A stretch of DNA of 64,000 bases from Microcoleus vaginatus PCC 9802 (GTDB lineage Bacteria > Cyanobacteriota > Cyanobacteriia > Cyanobacteriales > Microcoleaceae), in contig CP031740.1 of NCBI GenBank assembly GCA_022701275.1, forward strand, positions 6,275,001-6,339,000. Reading direction: 5' to 3'. The translations under genes were made by a program, and so were the position numbers. This document shows positions 1 through 10,118 of this stretch, piece after piece. Every line of letters starts with the position of its first letter. Position 1 is the first letter of the stretch. The notes under the pieces were generated by a model. That model saw only the letters and a list, made by a program, of their open reading frames with translations, did not search any database and had not been told where the DNA came from.

Positions 1-306
1 CACGGGGAAACCTTTAAAGGTAATGAATTCTCGATCGCTGCTGAGCAATCGGGATATTCCGGGACTGGAAATCTCTAGCACGTAGGCATCGGGTATGATG
101 TCGGCTGCCTCTAACTCAGCATCGAGGGCTGTGCTCATGCGCTCGCAGTCGGCTAAACCAGTGTCTTGTTGGAGGTTGCGGATGTCTACCCGCAAGACGG
201 GAGGATTTTGGTTGGTGTGAAACACTGCTCCCACTACTTCCAATCCCAGTGTTTCCGCAACGGGGGTAGCTAAGTCTATGATTTGTGGGATTAGGGGATG
301 AGTCAT
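1..306 (-). CDS. rimP: Ribosome maturation factor RimP (N-terminal part)
   Basis: The reverse strand reads from an ATG at 306 through 102 codons without a stop and runs off the left edge, so the C-terminal part is outside the window. The protein begins [18 protein letters not shown] and contains LGLEVVGA, the VLRVDIR strand and the [14 protein letters not shown] segment, typical of RimP. RimP helps mature the 30S ribosomal subunit. In cyanobacteria rimP usually precedes nusA, which would lie off the left edge; that is expectation, not seen here. No strong Shine-Dalgarno sequence is evident. The identification is confident from the order of motifs. Confidence 0.9.
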   Translation of the reverse strand, partial: MTHPLIPQIIDLATPVAETLGLEVVGAVFHTNQNPPVLRVDIRNLQQDTGLADCERMSTALDAELEAADIIPDAYVLEISSPGISRLLSSDREFITFKGFPV

Positions 307-625
307 ATCGAATACTTAAGTTAAAACTCCTAAACTCGGACACGGGCAAGGAAAAATTTGGTGTTGAGATTGCTTGGCTTTGAGGTGGTTTGATTAGGTG
401 GCTGCGACTTTCGTCTTCAACTTTGGGACTTACCCAACATCCCAGCAGGGGATCTCAAGCGGGGGGTACCCCTACTAAATCAGTCCTCAACTTGCAAGTC
501 AGACGCCCTGAGCTCTTTTCCTGCGACTAATGCAACAAAAAAAGTGGGCTTGACCCACTCCTAGGTAAAACAATTTCTTCCAAGAAGTTTGAGGACTTCT
601 TCTGATCGAAGGGAGGCCTCAGTTC
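307..625. other. Intergenic region upstream of rimP
   Basis: About 320 bases without a convincing gene. It holds the leader/promoter region of rimP and, further out, a terminator-like hairpin for the minus strand (listed separately). A second small inverted repeat, AAGAAGT/ACTTCTT around a six-base loop, lies near 584-603. Nothing else is recognised. Confidence 0.5.
536..560 (-). terminator. Rho-independent terminator, minus strand
   Basis: On the minus strand a stem GAGTGGG/CCCACT with a short TCAAG-type loop is followed directly by a run of seven T residues. It lies downstream of the decayed moaD/moaE remnant and upstream of rimP, so it would isolate rimP from transcription arriving from the right. 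It could also act as an attenuator in a long rimP leader. Confidence 0.65.
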
Positions 626-945
626 TCAGTTTAGCTCGATCGCCCGCCCGGTGACAAACCGAATCGGCATCGGCGGACTGTCCGAGGGCAGAAGGGGAGA
701 GCTGACAGGGGAAATAAGGACGACTTCATCACCGTTTTGGAGTGGGGTGGGGCGAGGGCAAATTCCTGGTTGCTACCGAAGCCGATGGGTCGCCCCTAGA
801 ACCGTTGGCGATTGGCACTCAGGCGTTCTAGGACTTGCGATACGGGAGTTTCTTTGGGAAATTCTAATTTCAGTTCGGACAAGCCCTCTGCTTCTTGATA
901 GGGGGTGAAGAGCTTGACAGTGATGGTGATCGGTAGATTAGACAT
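626..945 (-). pseudogene. moaD: Decayed moaD and start of moaE (molybdopterin synthase)
   Basis: From an ATG at 945 the minus strand encodes MSNLPITITVKLFTPYQEAE and then ELKLEFPKETPVSQVLERL, the beta-grasp start of MoaD, the small molybdopterin synthase subunit. A TAG at 796-798 interrupts it. Downstream, FGSNQEFA continues in the same frame, and then the frame slips by one to give TPLQNGDEVVLISPVS, the normal MoaD C-terminus, but without the terminal Gly-Gly needed for thiocarboxylation. The same frame then reads MPIRFVTGRAIELN before a stop, which resembles a MoaE N-terminus. I read this as a moaD-moaE pair broken by a nonsense codon, a frameshift and truncation. An intact copy elsewhere would be expected if the organism makes molybdenum cofactor. 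Confidence 0.75.
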
Positions 946-1016
946 GGGCGATCGCAAGATTAACGGTATATTGACCAAACAGCCAAACTAAGATTCACCC
1001 TAAAAAATTCCCATTA

Positions 1017-1415
1017 CTAATGCTGAATGGGAAGCTCAATTACAAACTCTACCCCCCATTCTGGCGAGGAAATGCAGGTCAGCTTACCACCATGTTTTCG
1101 TTCTACGATCTCACGGCTAATAGACAAACCTAAACCTGTCCCTTTACCTACTGATTTAGTAGTAAACATCGGCGTGAATAAATGCTGCATTACTTCCTGA
1201 GTTATGCCAACCCCATTATCAGCAATCCGAATCACCACTCTGTCATCCTGAAGCATTTCAGTGCAAATCCGAATCTGTGGAGTGTCATTGCCCTGTTTCT
1301 TTTCCCCGCACAGCGGACAACTGATCGTAGACTCTTCTAAAGCATCAATTCCATTCGCCAATATATTCATAAATACCTGATTAAGTTGCCCCGGATAACA
1401 CTCTACTAGCGGCAA
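1017..1415 (-). pseudogene. C-terminal ATPase part of interrupted sensor kinase
   Basis: This segment is in the same frame as, and immediately after, the stop codon that ends the upstream kinase gene (TAA at 1416-1418). It encodes the missing catalytic half: YPGQLNQVFMNILANGIDAL (N box), IADNGVGI (G1), GKGTGLGLSISREIVE (G2), and the usual end. The first codon after the stop is TTG, which could serve as a weak start for re-initiation. The simplest reading is one hybrid kinase split by a single substitution, since KEYG-K/N-LPLVECYPG is the usual family sequence. Whether a separate ATPase fragment is made is unknown. Confidence 0.75.
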
Positions 1416-2408
1416 TTACCCATACTCTTTAATCACTGCAATTCCTGGAAAACTTCCTTTAGGTTTCAGTCGATGCCCTAAAATTAATAAGGTACTATCT
1501 AGCCCCTCGTGAATATTCACTGGCGTTAGTGCCGATGTGTCCAAGCGAGAAAAATTACGCAGTGACATAGAAAGATTGTAAAGTCGCTCTGTTCCGACCG
1601 CCATTGAATCAAGAATTTTGGGCAAATCTTCAACAATAAAATCTAACTCAATCTCCTGGGACTTATCCTCAAATTCTGATGTCGAAGTAACCTTGTGCTG
1701 GTAAAGCCGAGTCATCCCGATCAAATCGGCAATATATTCCTTGGCAATAGGGATATTATTGGAGATAAAACTAACTGGATTGTTAATTTCGTGAGCCACC
1801 CCAGCTACAAGTTGACCAAGGCAAGCCATCTTTTCACTTTGAACGATTTGCACTTGAGCTTTTTTAAGATTATCCAAAGCTTGAGAAAGCTCAGCCGTTC
1901 GTTCTTCCACCCGTTTTTCTAACTCCTGCGCGAGCTGATGTAAGGCTGCTTCTGCTGCGAGCCTGTCTTCTATTTCCCGCTTCAGCATTAGGTTTTGCTC
2001 TGCGAGAACTTTAGTCAAAGAACGCAATTTTAAATGGAGGTTGACGCGAGCTAACACCTCCTTTTGTTCAAAGGGCTTAGTAATGTAATCCACCGCCCCT
2101 AGATTAAAGCCTTTGACCTTATCTCCTATGTCAGAAAGAGCGGTCATAAAAATTATGGAAATTTCGTTCGTCAACGGACTTGCCTTCAACCGATGACAGG
2201 TTTCAAACCCGTCAATTCCTGGCATCATCACATCTAACAGAATCAAATCAGGCTGACTATATTCAGCTTGTTCTATGGCAGTTTCGCCATCAGTTGCTAC
2301 CAATATCTCCCATCCTGAACCAGCTAAAGCTTCAGAAAGCACGTCCAGATTGCTAGGATTGTCATCGACGATTAAGATGCTACTTGTTTCCATATTTGCT
2401 GCCTTCAT
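1416..2408 (-). CDS. Response regulator-histidine kinase, truncated by in-frame stop
   Basis: A 330-residue product: an N-terminal receiver domain (about residues 9-125; ILIVDD acidic pocket, phospho-acceptor Asp59 in LILLDVMMP, Lys111 in YITKPF), a coiled-coil linker (about 130-190), and a dimerisation/phosphotransfer domain with the H box [12 protein letters not shown] (His206). The reading frame stops at 1416-1418 before the ATPase domain, which continues in the same frame (listed separately). Intact relatives are cytoplasmic receiver-kinase proteins with a C-terminal HATPase domain. Its ATG overlaps the stop of the upstream 941-residue kinase by four bases, so the two are co-transcribed and translationally coupled. 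As sequenced it could accept phosphate but not autophosphorylate. Confidence 0.85.
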   Translation of the reverse strand: MKAANMETSSILIVDDNPSNLDVLSEALAGSGWEILVATDGETAIEQAEYSQPDLILLDVMMPGIDGFETCHRLKASPLTNEISIIFMTALSDIGDKVKGFNLGAVDYITKPFEQKEVLARVNLHLKLRSLTKVLAEQNLMLKREIEDRLAAEAALHQLAQELEKRVEERTAELSQALDNLKKAQVQIVQSEKMACLGQLVAGVAHEINNPVSFISNNIPIAKEYIADLIGMTRLYQHKVTSTSEFEDKSQEIELDFIVEDLPKILDSMAVGTERLYNLSMSLRNFSRLDTSALTPVNIHEGLDSTLLILGHRLKPKGSFPGIAVIKEYG

Positions 2409-5230
2409 TCTTTTTCTATTCTGTGAGAGGTAATAAACTCTTTGATTTTTTTGACCTGATAGCCTTGGGCTAACTGGCGCAGCTCAACAGCAAAGGGCAC
2501 AAATTGCTGATCCAACTTCTCTAGGTGCTCACTGCGCTTCACAATTCCTTTCACGTTGCCTCTCATGGCCAGTTCAAATAAAAGTTCAATTTCTGCGGGC
2601 GGGGGAGCCACTACAGAGGTCGATTCAGAAAGTGATTGAGCATCTGATGAAAAAGGAAGAGTGCTGATTTTTTCATGCTTTAGTTCCTCATATATCCATT
2701 CAAGTTTTAAATACTTGTGCAATATCTCAAATAGCTCTTCTGCCTGCACTGGCTTACCGACAAAATCGTTGGCTCCCCCCTCCAAACTTTTATGTTGATC
2801 GGTAGCAAATACACTGGCAGATGAAGCAATGATTGCCACGTCTTTATAGTGTGACAAATTTCGGATACGGCGCATCATCTCAAAGCCATCTAACACTGGC
2901 ATCACCAAGTCAGTGATAATCAGATCAAACTTAAACTCTTCTACTTTTTCTAAACCTTCTTGACCGTTTTTAGCTTCGGTTACTTCAAAGCCGAGGGGTT
3001 CCAGGAGATTGACAATGACCGAGAGGTTTTCCCATTTGTCATCCACAACCAAAACTTTCTGCTTTCTACCTTGGTAGCCAACCAGCTTTCTTTCCTTGGC
3101 AATCGTGGCTGTATTTGCCCAGTCTGCCGCTTCCTGTAAATCCAAATCTAGCCAAAAAACACTGCCTGTTCCTGACTGACTTTTTACTTGAATGGTACTA
3201 CCCATCATTTCAACAATTTTCTGGCTAATTGTTAAACCGAGTCCAGTTCCTTCCGCCTGACGCTTGCTGTCTCCTACCTGTTCAAAAGGCAAAAATATTT
3301 TTTTTAATTGTTCGGGTGTCATACCAACGCCAGTATCTTCAATTTGAAACCTAATTTTGTGAGTTGGTGAGGCTGGCTTTTGCTCATTGGTTTGTACCTT
3401 TTCACCTGTCCCCTTTTCCAGATGTTCTATCTTAAAAGTCACTCGTCCTGAGTCGGTAAACTTAATTGCATTGCTCAGTAAGTTAATTAGTACCTGTCGC
3501 AAGCGTTTCTCGTCAGCGTAGATGCCAACAGGAATTTCCCAACTGGGTTGATAAACAAAAGCAATTCCTTTTTGTTCGGCTCGGATGCGGCAAATTTCCG
3601 CGACTCCCTGCAAAAAGGAAGGAAAATGGAAATCTTTCGCGTACAGTTCCAATTTCTGAGCTTCAATTTTAGCGAGGTCTAAGATGTCATTAATCAGGGT
3701 TAAGAGGTGGGAACCACACTGGTGAATAATACTGATGCCTTGGATATCTTTCGGAGCCATCGTTTTTGAGCGTTCTAGGATTTGAGCGTATCCTAAAATT
3801 CCATTGAGTGGCGTTCTCAATTCGTGACTCATATTCGCTAAAAATTCACTTTTAGCTTGGTTGGCAGTATCAGCGATTTGTTTGGCTTCCGTCAGTTCAG
3901 CGGTGCGTTCTTCTACTCGGATTTCTAGCTCGGAATTGGTCTTGGCTAGCGCCTCAAAGGATTCGCGCAACTGTTGTGCCATAAGGTTGAAAGACTGACC
4001 CAAAACTTCTAGTTCTTCTATGCCTTTTACCTGCACCTTTTCCTTTAAGTCGCCACTGGCGATCGCTCTAGAAGCTGCGCTCAAACGGAGAATCGGGCTG
4101 GTAATCCAGCGTGCGGTTAAGATTCCCAAAACGGTAGCCAGCGCCAAGGCTCCCAAACACAACAAAATGGTAGTCTGGGTATTGGCGTTAATTTGATCCA
4201 TGAAATCGCTTTCAGGAACTACGACGACGATCAGCCAGTCCAATCCTCCGCTATCCTGAAAGGGCATAACTTGGAGGAATTGTCGCTCGCCGGCGATCGT
4301 AAAATCTATTTGCTGAGATTTGCTAATTTTAGTGAGGTTGCCAAAGCGTTCTTTTAAATGCGCTGTTGTCAGCCGAATTAAATCGTCTGTGCTATCTAAA
4401 GCATTCAGGCGATCGAGTTTACCATTGTTGGTGATAAATGCTTCTTTGAGAGTTGAACTGCCTACTAGGAGTCCAGAACGTTCCATAATGAATGTCTGTC
4501 CCGATCGACCGATTTTTAAGCTTTGCAGAAAGTCACTGAGGAAAGAGATTAAAAAATTAGCAACGAATACTCCGCGCAGTTCGCCACTTTCGTCATAAAC
4601 TGGATGTCCCGCAGGGAGGGAGAGCGTTTTCTGACCTGTAAGCGGAAAAATTTCGCTCCATGTGGGCTTGCCTAAGCGTACACTGTCTTTATACCAAGAA
4701 CGGTTGAGTATATTGTTGCTAGGAGAAATTTTTAAGAGCTTTGTTTGATTGCCTTTGCTATCCGAGTCATAAATATGAAGTTCAGTACGACTATCCTTAT
4801 CTACTCTTTTAAAAAATATTTTGCCATTCTCTTGGCGTTCAATGGCAATGAACTCTCCACTTGTAGTAGCAAAACCCATATTGGGCAGAGAAGGAAATGC
4901 TTGAATTTGCTCCCAAAAATAGCGCTCCATACTCTCCAATTCGTCTGGGTTTAAGTATCCTAGGCGAAGGGCATTGGCATTCAGTTGATTGACGCGAGGG
5001 GCTGTATCTAGGTATGTGTTGAGCTGCTGCTGGATGCGGGCCGTAATTTCACTCCGCAACTGGCTGGCAACTTCGTTGACTGCTTTTTGCCCGTTGCGTA
5101 AGGATAGCCAGCCTGTCAGGCCGACGGCAGCAAATATTTGCAGAACGAATGGCAATACTAAAATCAGGCGCAGGGACACCTTTTTTTGAGAACGGTTTGA
5201 CAGGAAAGTGGTTGGAGAGGTCTGTGACAT
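2405..5230 (-). CDS. Hybrid sensor histidine kinase (Cache-HAMP-HisKA-HATPase-REC)
   Basis: A 941-residue membrane sensor. TM1 is at about residues 19-44, followed by an extracytoplasmic Cache-like sensing region (about 45-350), TM2 at about 353-374 and a HAMP domain to about 428 ([15 protein letters not shown]). A coiled coil then leads into HisKA (His469 in [14 protein letters not shown]), HATPase (N box [13 protein letters not shown] near 581-593, EDTGVGM near 631, GTGLGL near 661) and a receiver domain (about 725-840; Asp774 in IITDLVMP, Lys826 in FVGKP). A helical tail follows. All catalytic motifs are intact. It is the first gene of a two-kinase operon and probably passes phosphate on to the downstream receiver-kinase. 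The ligand is unknown. Confidence 0.92.
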   Translation of the reverse strand: MSQTSPTTFLSNRSQKKVSLRLILVLPFVLQIFAAVGLTGWLSLRNGQKAVNEVASQLRSEITARIQQQLNTYLDTAPRVNQLNANALRLGYLNPDELESMERYFWEQIQAFPSLPNMGFATTSGEFIAIERQENGKIFFKRVDKDSRTELHIYDSDSKGNQTKLLKISPSNNILNRSWYKDSVRLGKPTWSEIFPLTGQKTLSLPAGHPVYDESGELRGVFVANFLISFLSDFLQSLKIGRSGQTFIMERSGLLVGSSTLKEAFITNNGKLDRLNALDSTDDLIRLTTAHLKERFGNLTKISKSQQIDFTIAGERQFLQVMPFQDSGGLDWLIVVVVPESDFMDQINANTQTTILLCLGALALATVLGILTARWITSPILRLSAASRAIASGDLKEKVQVKGIEELEVLGQSFNLMAQQLRESFEALAKTNSELEIRVEERTAELTEAKQIADTANQAKSEFLANMSHELRTPLNGILGYAQILERSKTMAPKDIQGISIIHQCGSHLLTLINDILDLAKIEAQKLELYAKDFHFPSFLQGVAEICRIRAEQKGIAFVYQPSWEIPVGIYADEKRLRQVLINLLSNAIKFTDSGRVTFKIEHLEKGTGEKVQTNEQKPASPTHKIRFQIEDTGVGMTPEQLKKIFLPFEQVGDSKRQAEGTGLGLTISQKIVEMMGSTIQVKSQSGTGSVFWLDLDLQEAADWANTATIAKERKLVGYQGRKQKVLVVDDKWENLSVIVNLLEPLGFEVTEAKNGQEGLEKVEEFKFDLIITDLVMPVLDGFEMMRRIRNLSHYKDVAIIASSASVFATDQHKSLEGGANDFVGKPVQAEELFEILHKYLKLEWIYEELKHEKISTLPFSSDAQSLSESTSVVAPPPAEIELLFELAMRGNVKGIVKRSEHLEKLDQQFVPFAVELRQLAQGYQVKKIKEFITSHRIEKE

Positions 5231-6066
5231 TGATTCGTGTTACTCCTGGGGTAACCAGTTGGCTGAAAAATCTCAGTAGATTTAGTGAAATGAGGCTGAG
5301 GAAATATATATTGAAAAGCAATCTATAATAGTTAGTGAAAAGTTTGAGACAGTAACTTGCTTAAACAAGCATCGCTACTTACGTGTTTTCTCTGAGATCG
5401 TTATAATAAAAGCTAACTAAAGATACTGACGCATCTTATTTTTCTTTAGCATTTGTAAATATTTTTAGCCTTTAGGAAACCAGTTAGCAATGATATCTAA
5501 TAGACTACCTGGTTTACAGCTATTTGTAGTAGTTTTTAACTTTACTTTACAGATTGACTCTAAAAAGTAGGGTTTCATCTGAGTTACATATAAATTGATA
5601 TAATATCCGTCTCAAAAAATTGACCTTGCTCGCTAAAAACATGAAACGCCAAGCCGCTGAGAACCCTAACGGCGGTCTAACTCACTACCGCGCTGAAGAT
5701 TTGATGCACAACTCTGCAGATGACTCTCGTAGAGAATGCTGATCGCACATGAAACTTTACAATTCCAGCAAGTTTCATTTGCAGGAGTTACAGCAGGGTA
5801 ATTGCTAATTGCTAATTGGGGAAGAAAAAAATAAGTAGAGCGGTGGAGCAGAGGGGATTAGGACACAGAAGAGGGTTAGGGCTATTCTTTTAATTCTGGG
5901 AAACTATCTCAGCTTAATAGTGAATTTGGTATTAGAGGTAAACACATGGCTGCCAAGGATTTAAAGCTTTTTCAAATCCGAGAGGCTAGGGTTTGTCATC
6001 AGTTAATGTAAAGGAAGGTAAAGAAGAGATACAGCCGACTAGAAGGATTCGATCGGCAGGACAAGC
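5231..6066. other. Long AT-rich intergenic region
   Basis: About 840 bases upstream of the kinase operon with no gene I can support. One open frame of 33 codons on the plus strand (5641-5742, starting MKRQAAENPNGGLTHYRAED) has ordinary-looking codons but no recognised relative and no clear ribosome binding site. A 21-codon frame starts at 5946. The region probably contains the kinase operon promoter near 5240-5400. It ends at a decayed transposase, so part of it may be old mobile-element flank. Confidence 0.4.
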
Positions 6067-6257
6067 GGCCGTTATGCCCTACGGGATTAACAGTGGGAAA
6101 GGATCAAAGATTTATTGCGCGGACGTGAAGGTTATGTGGGTCGGACAGTCTGCCTACAATCGGTTGTTGGTGGAAGCGGTGTTGTACCGCTACCGAGCGG
6201 GCATCCCGTGGCGAGACTTGCCCGAACGGTTTGGGGACTTCCGAGTCATGACACGCC
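6067..6257 (+). mobile_element. Remnant of IS5-family transposase
   Basis: The plus strand encodes [28 protein letters not shown] in one frame, then after a one-base shift near 6142-6155 [17 protein letters not shown] and [13 protein letters not shown] in another. This is the N-terminal part of an IS5-family (IS427-like, DUF4096) transposase. It carries one nonsense codon and one frameshift, and coding similarity ends at about 6247. The next ten bases, ATGACACGCCC, run into the stop codon of the convergent gene and may be the other IS terminus after an internal deletion; that last point is inference. It is not functional. Confidence 0.82.
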
Positions 6258-7709
6258 CTAACGCGGGGCTATCCGTTGCAGTTCTTTGGCTTGTTCTAAA
6301 ATTTTCTCGAAGTCTTCTTCGCTCAACCGCTGAATGTAGTTGATTTTGAACTCTTCTAGGAAGTCGCACAGCAGCAGTTGTATTTCTTGCCAGGTGTGCT
6401 GCTGTTGCAGTTCGGTTCCTAAAGCTTGCCCGAAATGTTGGACTAGCTGGCTTGAGAGTTTGATGCCTATGGGGTCTTCGCTGGCGATTTTGAAGGCTTC
6501 GTAGGCATCTTGGGGGCCGAGAGTGACTAATTTTGACAGTTCTGCAACTAATTGCTCTGCTAGCTGTTCGGGCAGGTTTCCCAGCCCGGGTACTTGCTTC
6601 CATCCTTGATAGAGGGGGGATTGTTTGAGGAAGCTTTCAATAGTGTACCGGAGGAGGGCTTCTAGGTCTGGCTGGAGTTGGGGGAGGACTTTGTAGACGG
6701 TTATTTGCACGAGATGGGTGGCGATCGCTTCTATTTCATTGATATTGTTGATGTCTAGATAGCGCTGTTTTTTAGATTGAAATAGTTGACGAGCTAGTTC
6801 GCCTGTGGTAATTGATTGTTGCATCTGGTTGATGAGTTGAATTACTACTACTTCGGTCAATTCTTGGGCGAAGTTGGCGACGAAACCTCGGCTGATTTGG
6901 CTGCGTATGGGTTGGAGATCCGGCATTTTTGCTTGGTGGATGCGAATTGTGACGGGTAATATTCGCAACAGGCGCCAGAATGGGAGCAGCAGGAAGATGT
7001 CATACCATCGCCAGAGCATGGCTGCTCGCCAAGTGACGCTGCGGTGGCGGCGGCTGATCGAGTAGGTACGGGCTAGAAATTCGATCGCGAATATGGCAAT
7101 AAATGGCAGGTCGATTTGCCAAAAGTTATCGATGAATTCGCCGTTTTCTCCAATCTCGCGGTAATAGTTGGTGGTGATTAATGGCTTGATTTTGGCGTCA
7201 AACCACTTGATTTCTTTTTGCCAGCCTTGTTTGTTTAAATAGTCTTGGCTCCAGAATCTTTGGAATGATTGTTTAGCGGAGTCTTGCGGATTCGGGACGC
7301 GATCGCGCATCCGGTCTTTTATTTTTTCTAGGGTGCCACTTTTTGAGGCTACTCGAAAGGGATCTTCGTCGATCATTTTCGCGCTCAGGTTGTTTATTTC
7401 CTGCAGTTTTGCTGCTACTTGGGGAGAGGGCAACCCTGTTTTCACTACTTGAATTTTTAATTCTTCTAAGGTTTTCAGATATTGCTGGGTGTCTCGGTGG
7501 GGTTTAATTCCTTTAAATGGGTCGTATACTTGAGTTAGAACTGGCACTTGCCGAAAGTAGAAATCTCGACCGGGGACGTAAGTTATGTCAAATAATACTA
7601 GGCTTAAATTTCCTAGGGCGACCAGTGCCATGAACCGCTCGAACCAGGGTACTTTTGGTGATTTTCTGCGGGAGTTTGGAGTGGAAGAGGGCTGTAGTTT
7701 TGGTGTCAC
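6258..7709 (-). CDS. Conserved cyanobacterial membrane protein, function unknown
   Basis: A 483-residue protein. A basic, proline-rich N-terminus is followed by a hydrophobic segment ([20 protein letters not shown], about residues 27-46). A second membrane region lies near residues 195-250 ([17 protein letters not shown] and [20 protein letters not shown]). Between them is a soluble loop that predicts as helical. The C-terminal half is helical and soluble ([19 protein letters not shown], then repeated amphipathic helices). I do not recognise a characterised family. The arrangement of two membrane hairpins with [14 protein letters not shown] vaguely recalls the voltage-sensor/ion-channel fold, but no pore motif is visible. 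Its stop codon abuts the IS5 remnant, so the natural 3' flank has been altered; the C-terminus might be native or clipped. Confidence 0.75.
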   Translation of the reverse strand: MTPKLQPSSTPNSRRKSPKVPWFERFMALVALGNLSLVLFDITYVPGRDFYFRQVPVLTQVYDPFKGIKPHRDTQQYLKTLEELKIQVVKTGLPSPQVAAKLQEINNLSAKMIDEDPFRVASKSGTLEKIKDRMRDRVPNPQDSAKQSFQRFWSQDYLNKQGWQKEIKWFDAKIKPLITTNYYREIGENGEFIDNFWQIDLPFIAIFAIEFLARTYSISRRHRSVTWRAAMLWRWYDIFLLLPFWRLLRILPVTIRIHQAKMPDLQPIRSQISRGFVANFAQELTEVVVIQLINQMQQSITTGELARQLFQSKKQRYLDINNINEIEAIATHLVQITVYKVLPQLQPDLEALLRYTIESFLKQSPLYQGWKQVPGLGNLPEQLAEQLVAELSKLVTLGPQDAYEAFKIASEDPIGIKLSSQLVQHFGQALGTELQQQHTWQEIQLLLCDFLEEFKINYIQRLSEEDFEKILEQAKELQRIAPR

Positions 7710-8318
7710 TGGCGATTCCTAATTAAGTAGACCGATCGAATTAGATGTAACTGGTAATAGCTGAAAAAACGAAACAGGGAAAACTGGCTAAGTGGCTGGT
7801 CTGGCTCGGATTGCGATCGAGGAAGCTAGTATTGATTTTAACGTGCGTTTGTTGGGCATTTTTGGATTGTTAATTATGCCTGGTTAAGTTAAAAATTATA
7901 CGGGTAAAATATTAAAGTAGATCGAACTTGACGGAACCTGTGGCTCCCGTTAGTGTGCTTCTCTCTGGCAATAAAATTATATCTCAGGCGGAATCCTCAG
8001 TTTTTTTGACGTTGCAGAACTCACGGGGCTGGTAATAAATTACTATTTCTGTTTGATCTACGGGCTATTTGACCGCTAAATCAAATGTATTGCACGGATC
8101 GGAGTCTCAGGTTAGATGTGGACTTCGAGTTTGAGGTCAAACCCTTAAGAGAGTTATACTTGCTCAGGGGCAGTCTGGCGAGAGCGCCCCCTCTGATCGC
8201 GAGGGTGGCGGCCGCCTCCGTAAGGTTCGAGGTTTCGCCTCTACAAAAACCAGCTCGCGATCGGACTCTTGAATAATATAAAACCCTGAGTATAATTTTG
8301 TTCGCATTTTTTTAATAT
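7710..8318. other. Intergenic region between divergent genes
   Basis: About 600 bases between the divergently transcribed membrane protein and the kinase-GUN4 gene. It must contain both promoters. I see AT-rich stretches (7860-7990, 8280-8318) and a GC-rich patch (8180-8265) but no gene, RNA or repeat that I can name. Confidence 0.45.
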
Positions 8319-9818
8319 ATGACATACTGCCTTAATCTCGATTGCCCAAGAGACAAGCGTCAGAACCCACCAGGCACAAAGTATTGTCTTCATTGTGGTT
8401 CAAAGCTGCTGCTAAAAGACCTTTATGCAGCCACTGAACCGCTGCGCGATGGGGGATTTGGCAGGACTTTCCGAGCTGTTAATCATGGAAAATTTGAGGA
8501 ATTGTGTGTGATTAAACAGTTGTCACCCCCTCAAGAGTTTCAGCGGAAGCCCGGTCATTTTAAAAAATATGTTCGGCTGTTTGAACAAGAGGCCAGGCGG
8601 TTATACGAACTGAAGCACCCGCAAATTCCTCAGTTAATTTCTTATTTTGAGGAAGATGGACGCTTGTATTTAGTGCAAGAGTTTATTGATGGCTATAATT
8701 TAAAGGATGAGTTAGAAAAGTACGGTGCTTATAGCGAAATTAAAACTTGCGAACTGCTGTTAGATTTGTTGCCTTTATTGAAGTTTGTTCACGACAGAAA
8801 TGTAATTCACCGCGATATTAAGCCGGAGAATGTGATCCGCCGATCTCGCGATCGTAAGTTAGTGCTAATAGATTTTGGGGTTTCTAAACAGGTAGTAGCT
8901 GCTGCTCCGACCAAAACAGGAACTAAGTTGGGAACTCCCGGCTACGCGGCTCTAGAACAGCGTCACGGTAGGGCTGTTCCTGCTAGCGACCTTTATAGTT
9001 TGGGGGTGACTTGCATTCGCTTGCTGACTTCTGTTATGCCTTACCTGGATATCTATGGGGACATTCACGATGACCTTTACGATCCGCTTGAAGGCCGGTG
9101 GCTTTGGAGGGAGGCTTTGCCAAAAGGAACACAAATTAGCCAGGATTTAGGTCAGGTTTTAGATAAGTTGATTCAGGAATATGTTAAAGATCGCTACAAA
9201 TCGGCTGTAGAAGTTTTGGATGCTTTAAAACCTGCGGTTGTTGTTGTCCCAGTGGTCGAAAAGTCGCAGCAGGCAACTGTCATTAGTCCTTCGGTGCCGA
9301 CTCAACCCGTGACTGATTCTCCGCTAGTTGCCGTGAATTTAGAGTCCGAAAAAGGTATTGATTATTCTCACTTGGCAAGGCTGCTGGCTGCTAAAAATTG
9401 GCGGGGTGCTGATGAGGAAACCTCTGCGAAAATGCTGGAGGTGATGCAGCAAAATTCACGGGGTTATTTGAGCGAGGAAGATATTAGGAAGTTTCCCGCT
9501 AAGGATTTGCAGACTATCGATCAACTTTGGGTGCGGCACAGTCACCGCAGATTCGGTTTTTCTGTGCAAAAGGGTTTGTGGGTAAAGTCGGGGGGAAAGG
9601 CTGGTGTTTATGATGCTACAGTTTGGGAGAAGTTTGGCGATCGAGTCGGCTGGCGGGTTAACAGCCAGTGGGTATACTATTCGGAGCTGAATTTTACTTC
9701 TAAGGCAAAGCCTGGACATTTGCCGGGGGGGACTGTTTTTGGGTGGGAAGGCGGGGTTTTGTGCGGTGTTTTGGGTTTGGGTGGGATCTGGTTTCTGCTG
9801 TCGCGGCGGGATTTGTAG
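8319..9818 (+). CDS. Zinc-ribbon serine/threonine kinase fused to GUN4 domain
   Basis: A 499-residue protein. It starts with a zinc ribbon (Cys4, Cys9, Cys23, Cys26). The kinase domain spans about residues 34-305: the Gly-rich loop DGGFGRTF, Lys66 in CVIKQL, HRDIKPEN with catalytic Asp166, IDFGVSK with Asp185, and GTPGYAALEQ in place of the more usual APEQ. A linker rich in Pro/Val/Ser follows, then a GUN4 domain (about 345-470; DYSHLARLLAAKNWRGAD, IDQLWVRHSHRRFGFSVQ, GWRVNSQWVYYSELNF) and a final hydrophobic helix (about 477-496) that could anchor it to a membrane. GUN4 binds porphyrins and stimulates Mg-chelatase, so the fusion suggests tetrapyrrole-responsive phosphorylation; this is inference, because many GUN4-fused kinases are uncharacterised. 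Confidence 0.9.
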   Translation: MTYCLNLDCPRDKRQNPPGTKYCLHCGSKLLLKDLYAATEPLRDGGFGRTFRAVNHGKFEELCVIKQLSPPQEFQRKPGHFKKYVRLFEQEARRLYELKHPQIPQLISYFEEDGRLYLVQEFIDGYNLKDELEKYGAYSEIKTCELLLDLLPLLKFVHDRNVIHRDIKPENVIRRSRDRKLVLIDFGVSKQVVAAAPTKTGTKLGTPGYAALEQRHGRAVPASDLYSLGVTCIRLLTSVMPYLDIYGDIHDDLYDPLEGRWLWREALPKGTQISQDLGQVLDKLIQEYVKDRYKSAVEVLDALKPAVVVVPVVEKSQQATVISPSVPTQPVTDSPLVAVNLESEKGIDYSHLARLLAAKNWRGADEETSAKMLEVMQQNSRGYLSEEDIRKFPAKDLQTIDQLWVRHSHRRFGFSVQKGLWVKSGGKAGVYDATVWEKFGDRVGWRVNSQWVYYSELNFTSKAKPGHLPGGTVFGWEGGVLCGVLGLGGIWFLLSRRDL

Positions 9819-10118
9819 AAGGAAGCTAGAAGGTAGAAGGCAAAATTTATTAGTCAGGCTGCACCCCAAGCGCACTCGAAGTGTTAGTCATGAAATAGTT
9901 TTGAGTTACGAATTAAAGAATTAACAAGTTTTTAGTTTAATCATTGGTCATCTAGGAATTAGGTATAAAGAAAGCGGAAAATAAGATATAATCACAAACT
10001 ATTTTTTTTGTGCTATGTTCTTAGACAAGGGCAAGTTTACAAAGTCAAAAGCCAGTCCTCGGCCCTGCCAAAGGATGGGGACTGGCTTTGGCTCCAATTT
10101 ACCAAGGAGATATATATT
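9819..10118 (+). promoter_or_regulatory. Leader with strong hairpin before small gene
   Basis: Three hundred non-coding bases. Within them an 11-base perfect inverted repeat (AAAGCCAGTCC at 10048-10058, GGACTGGCTTT at 10079-10089, 20-base loop) sits 30 bases before the start of the small gene at 10119. The ribosome binding site AAGGAG (10104-10109) lies in the gap between hairpin and start. The placement suggests a structured 5' leader that could control transcription or translation of the small gene. I cannot assign it to a known riboswitch class. Confidence 0.5.

Noticed and set aside
651..908. Plus-strand open frame of 85 codons
   Set aside because: It lies antisense to the moaD/moaE remnant, and the minus strand has clear family similarity; the plus-strand protein has none.
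5641..5742. 33-codon open frame MKRQAAENPNGG...
   Set aside because: Codon use looks plausible but there is no ribosome binding site or recognised relative, so it is only mentioned in the intergenic entry.
8085..8276. 63-codon open frame upstream of the kinase-GUN4 gene
   Set aside because: Composition is unlike a protein gene, there is no ribosome binding site, and it sits in a divergent promoter region.
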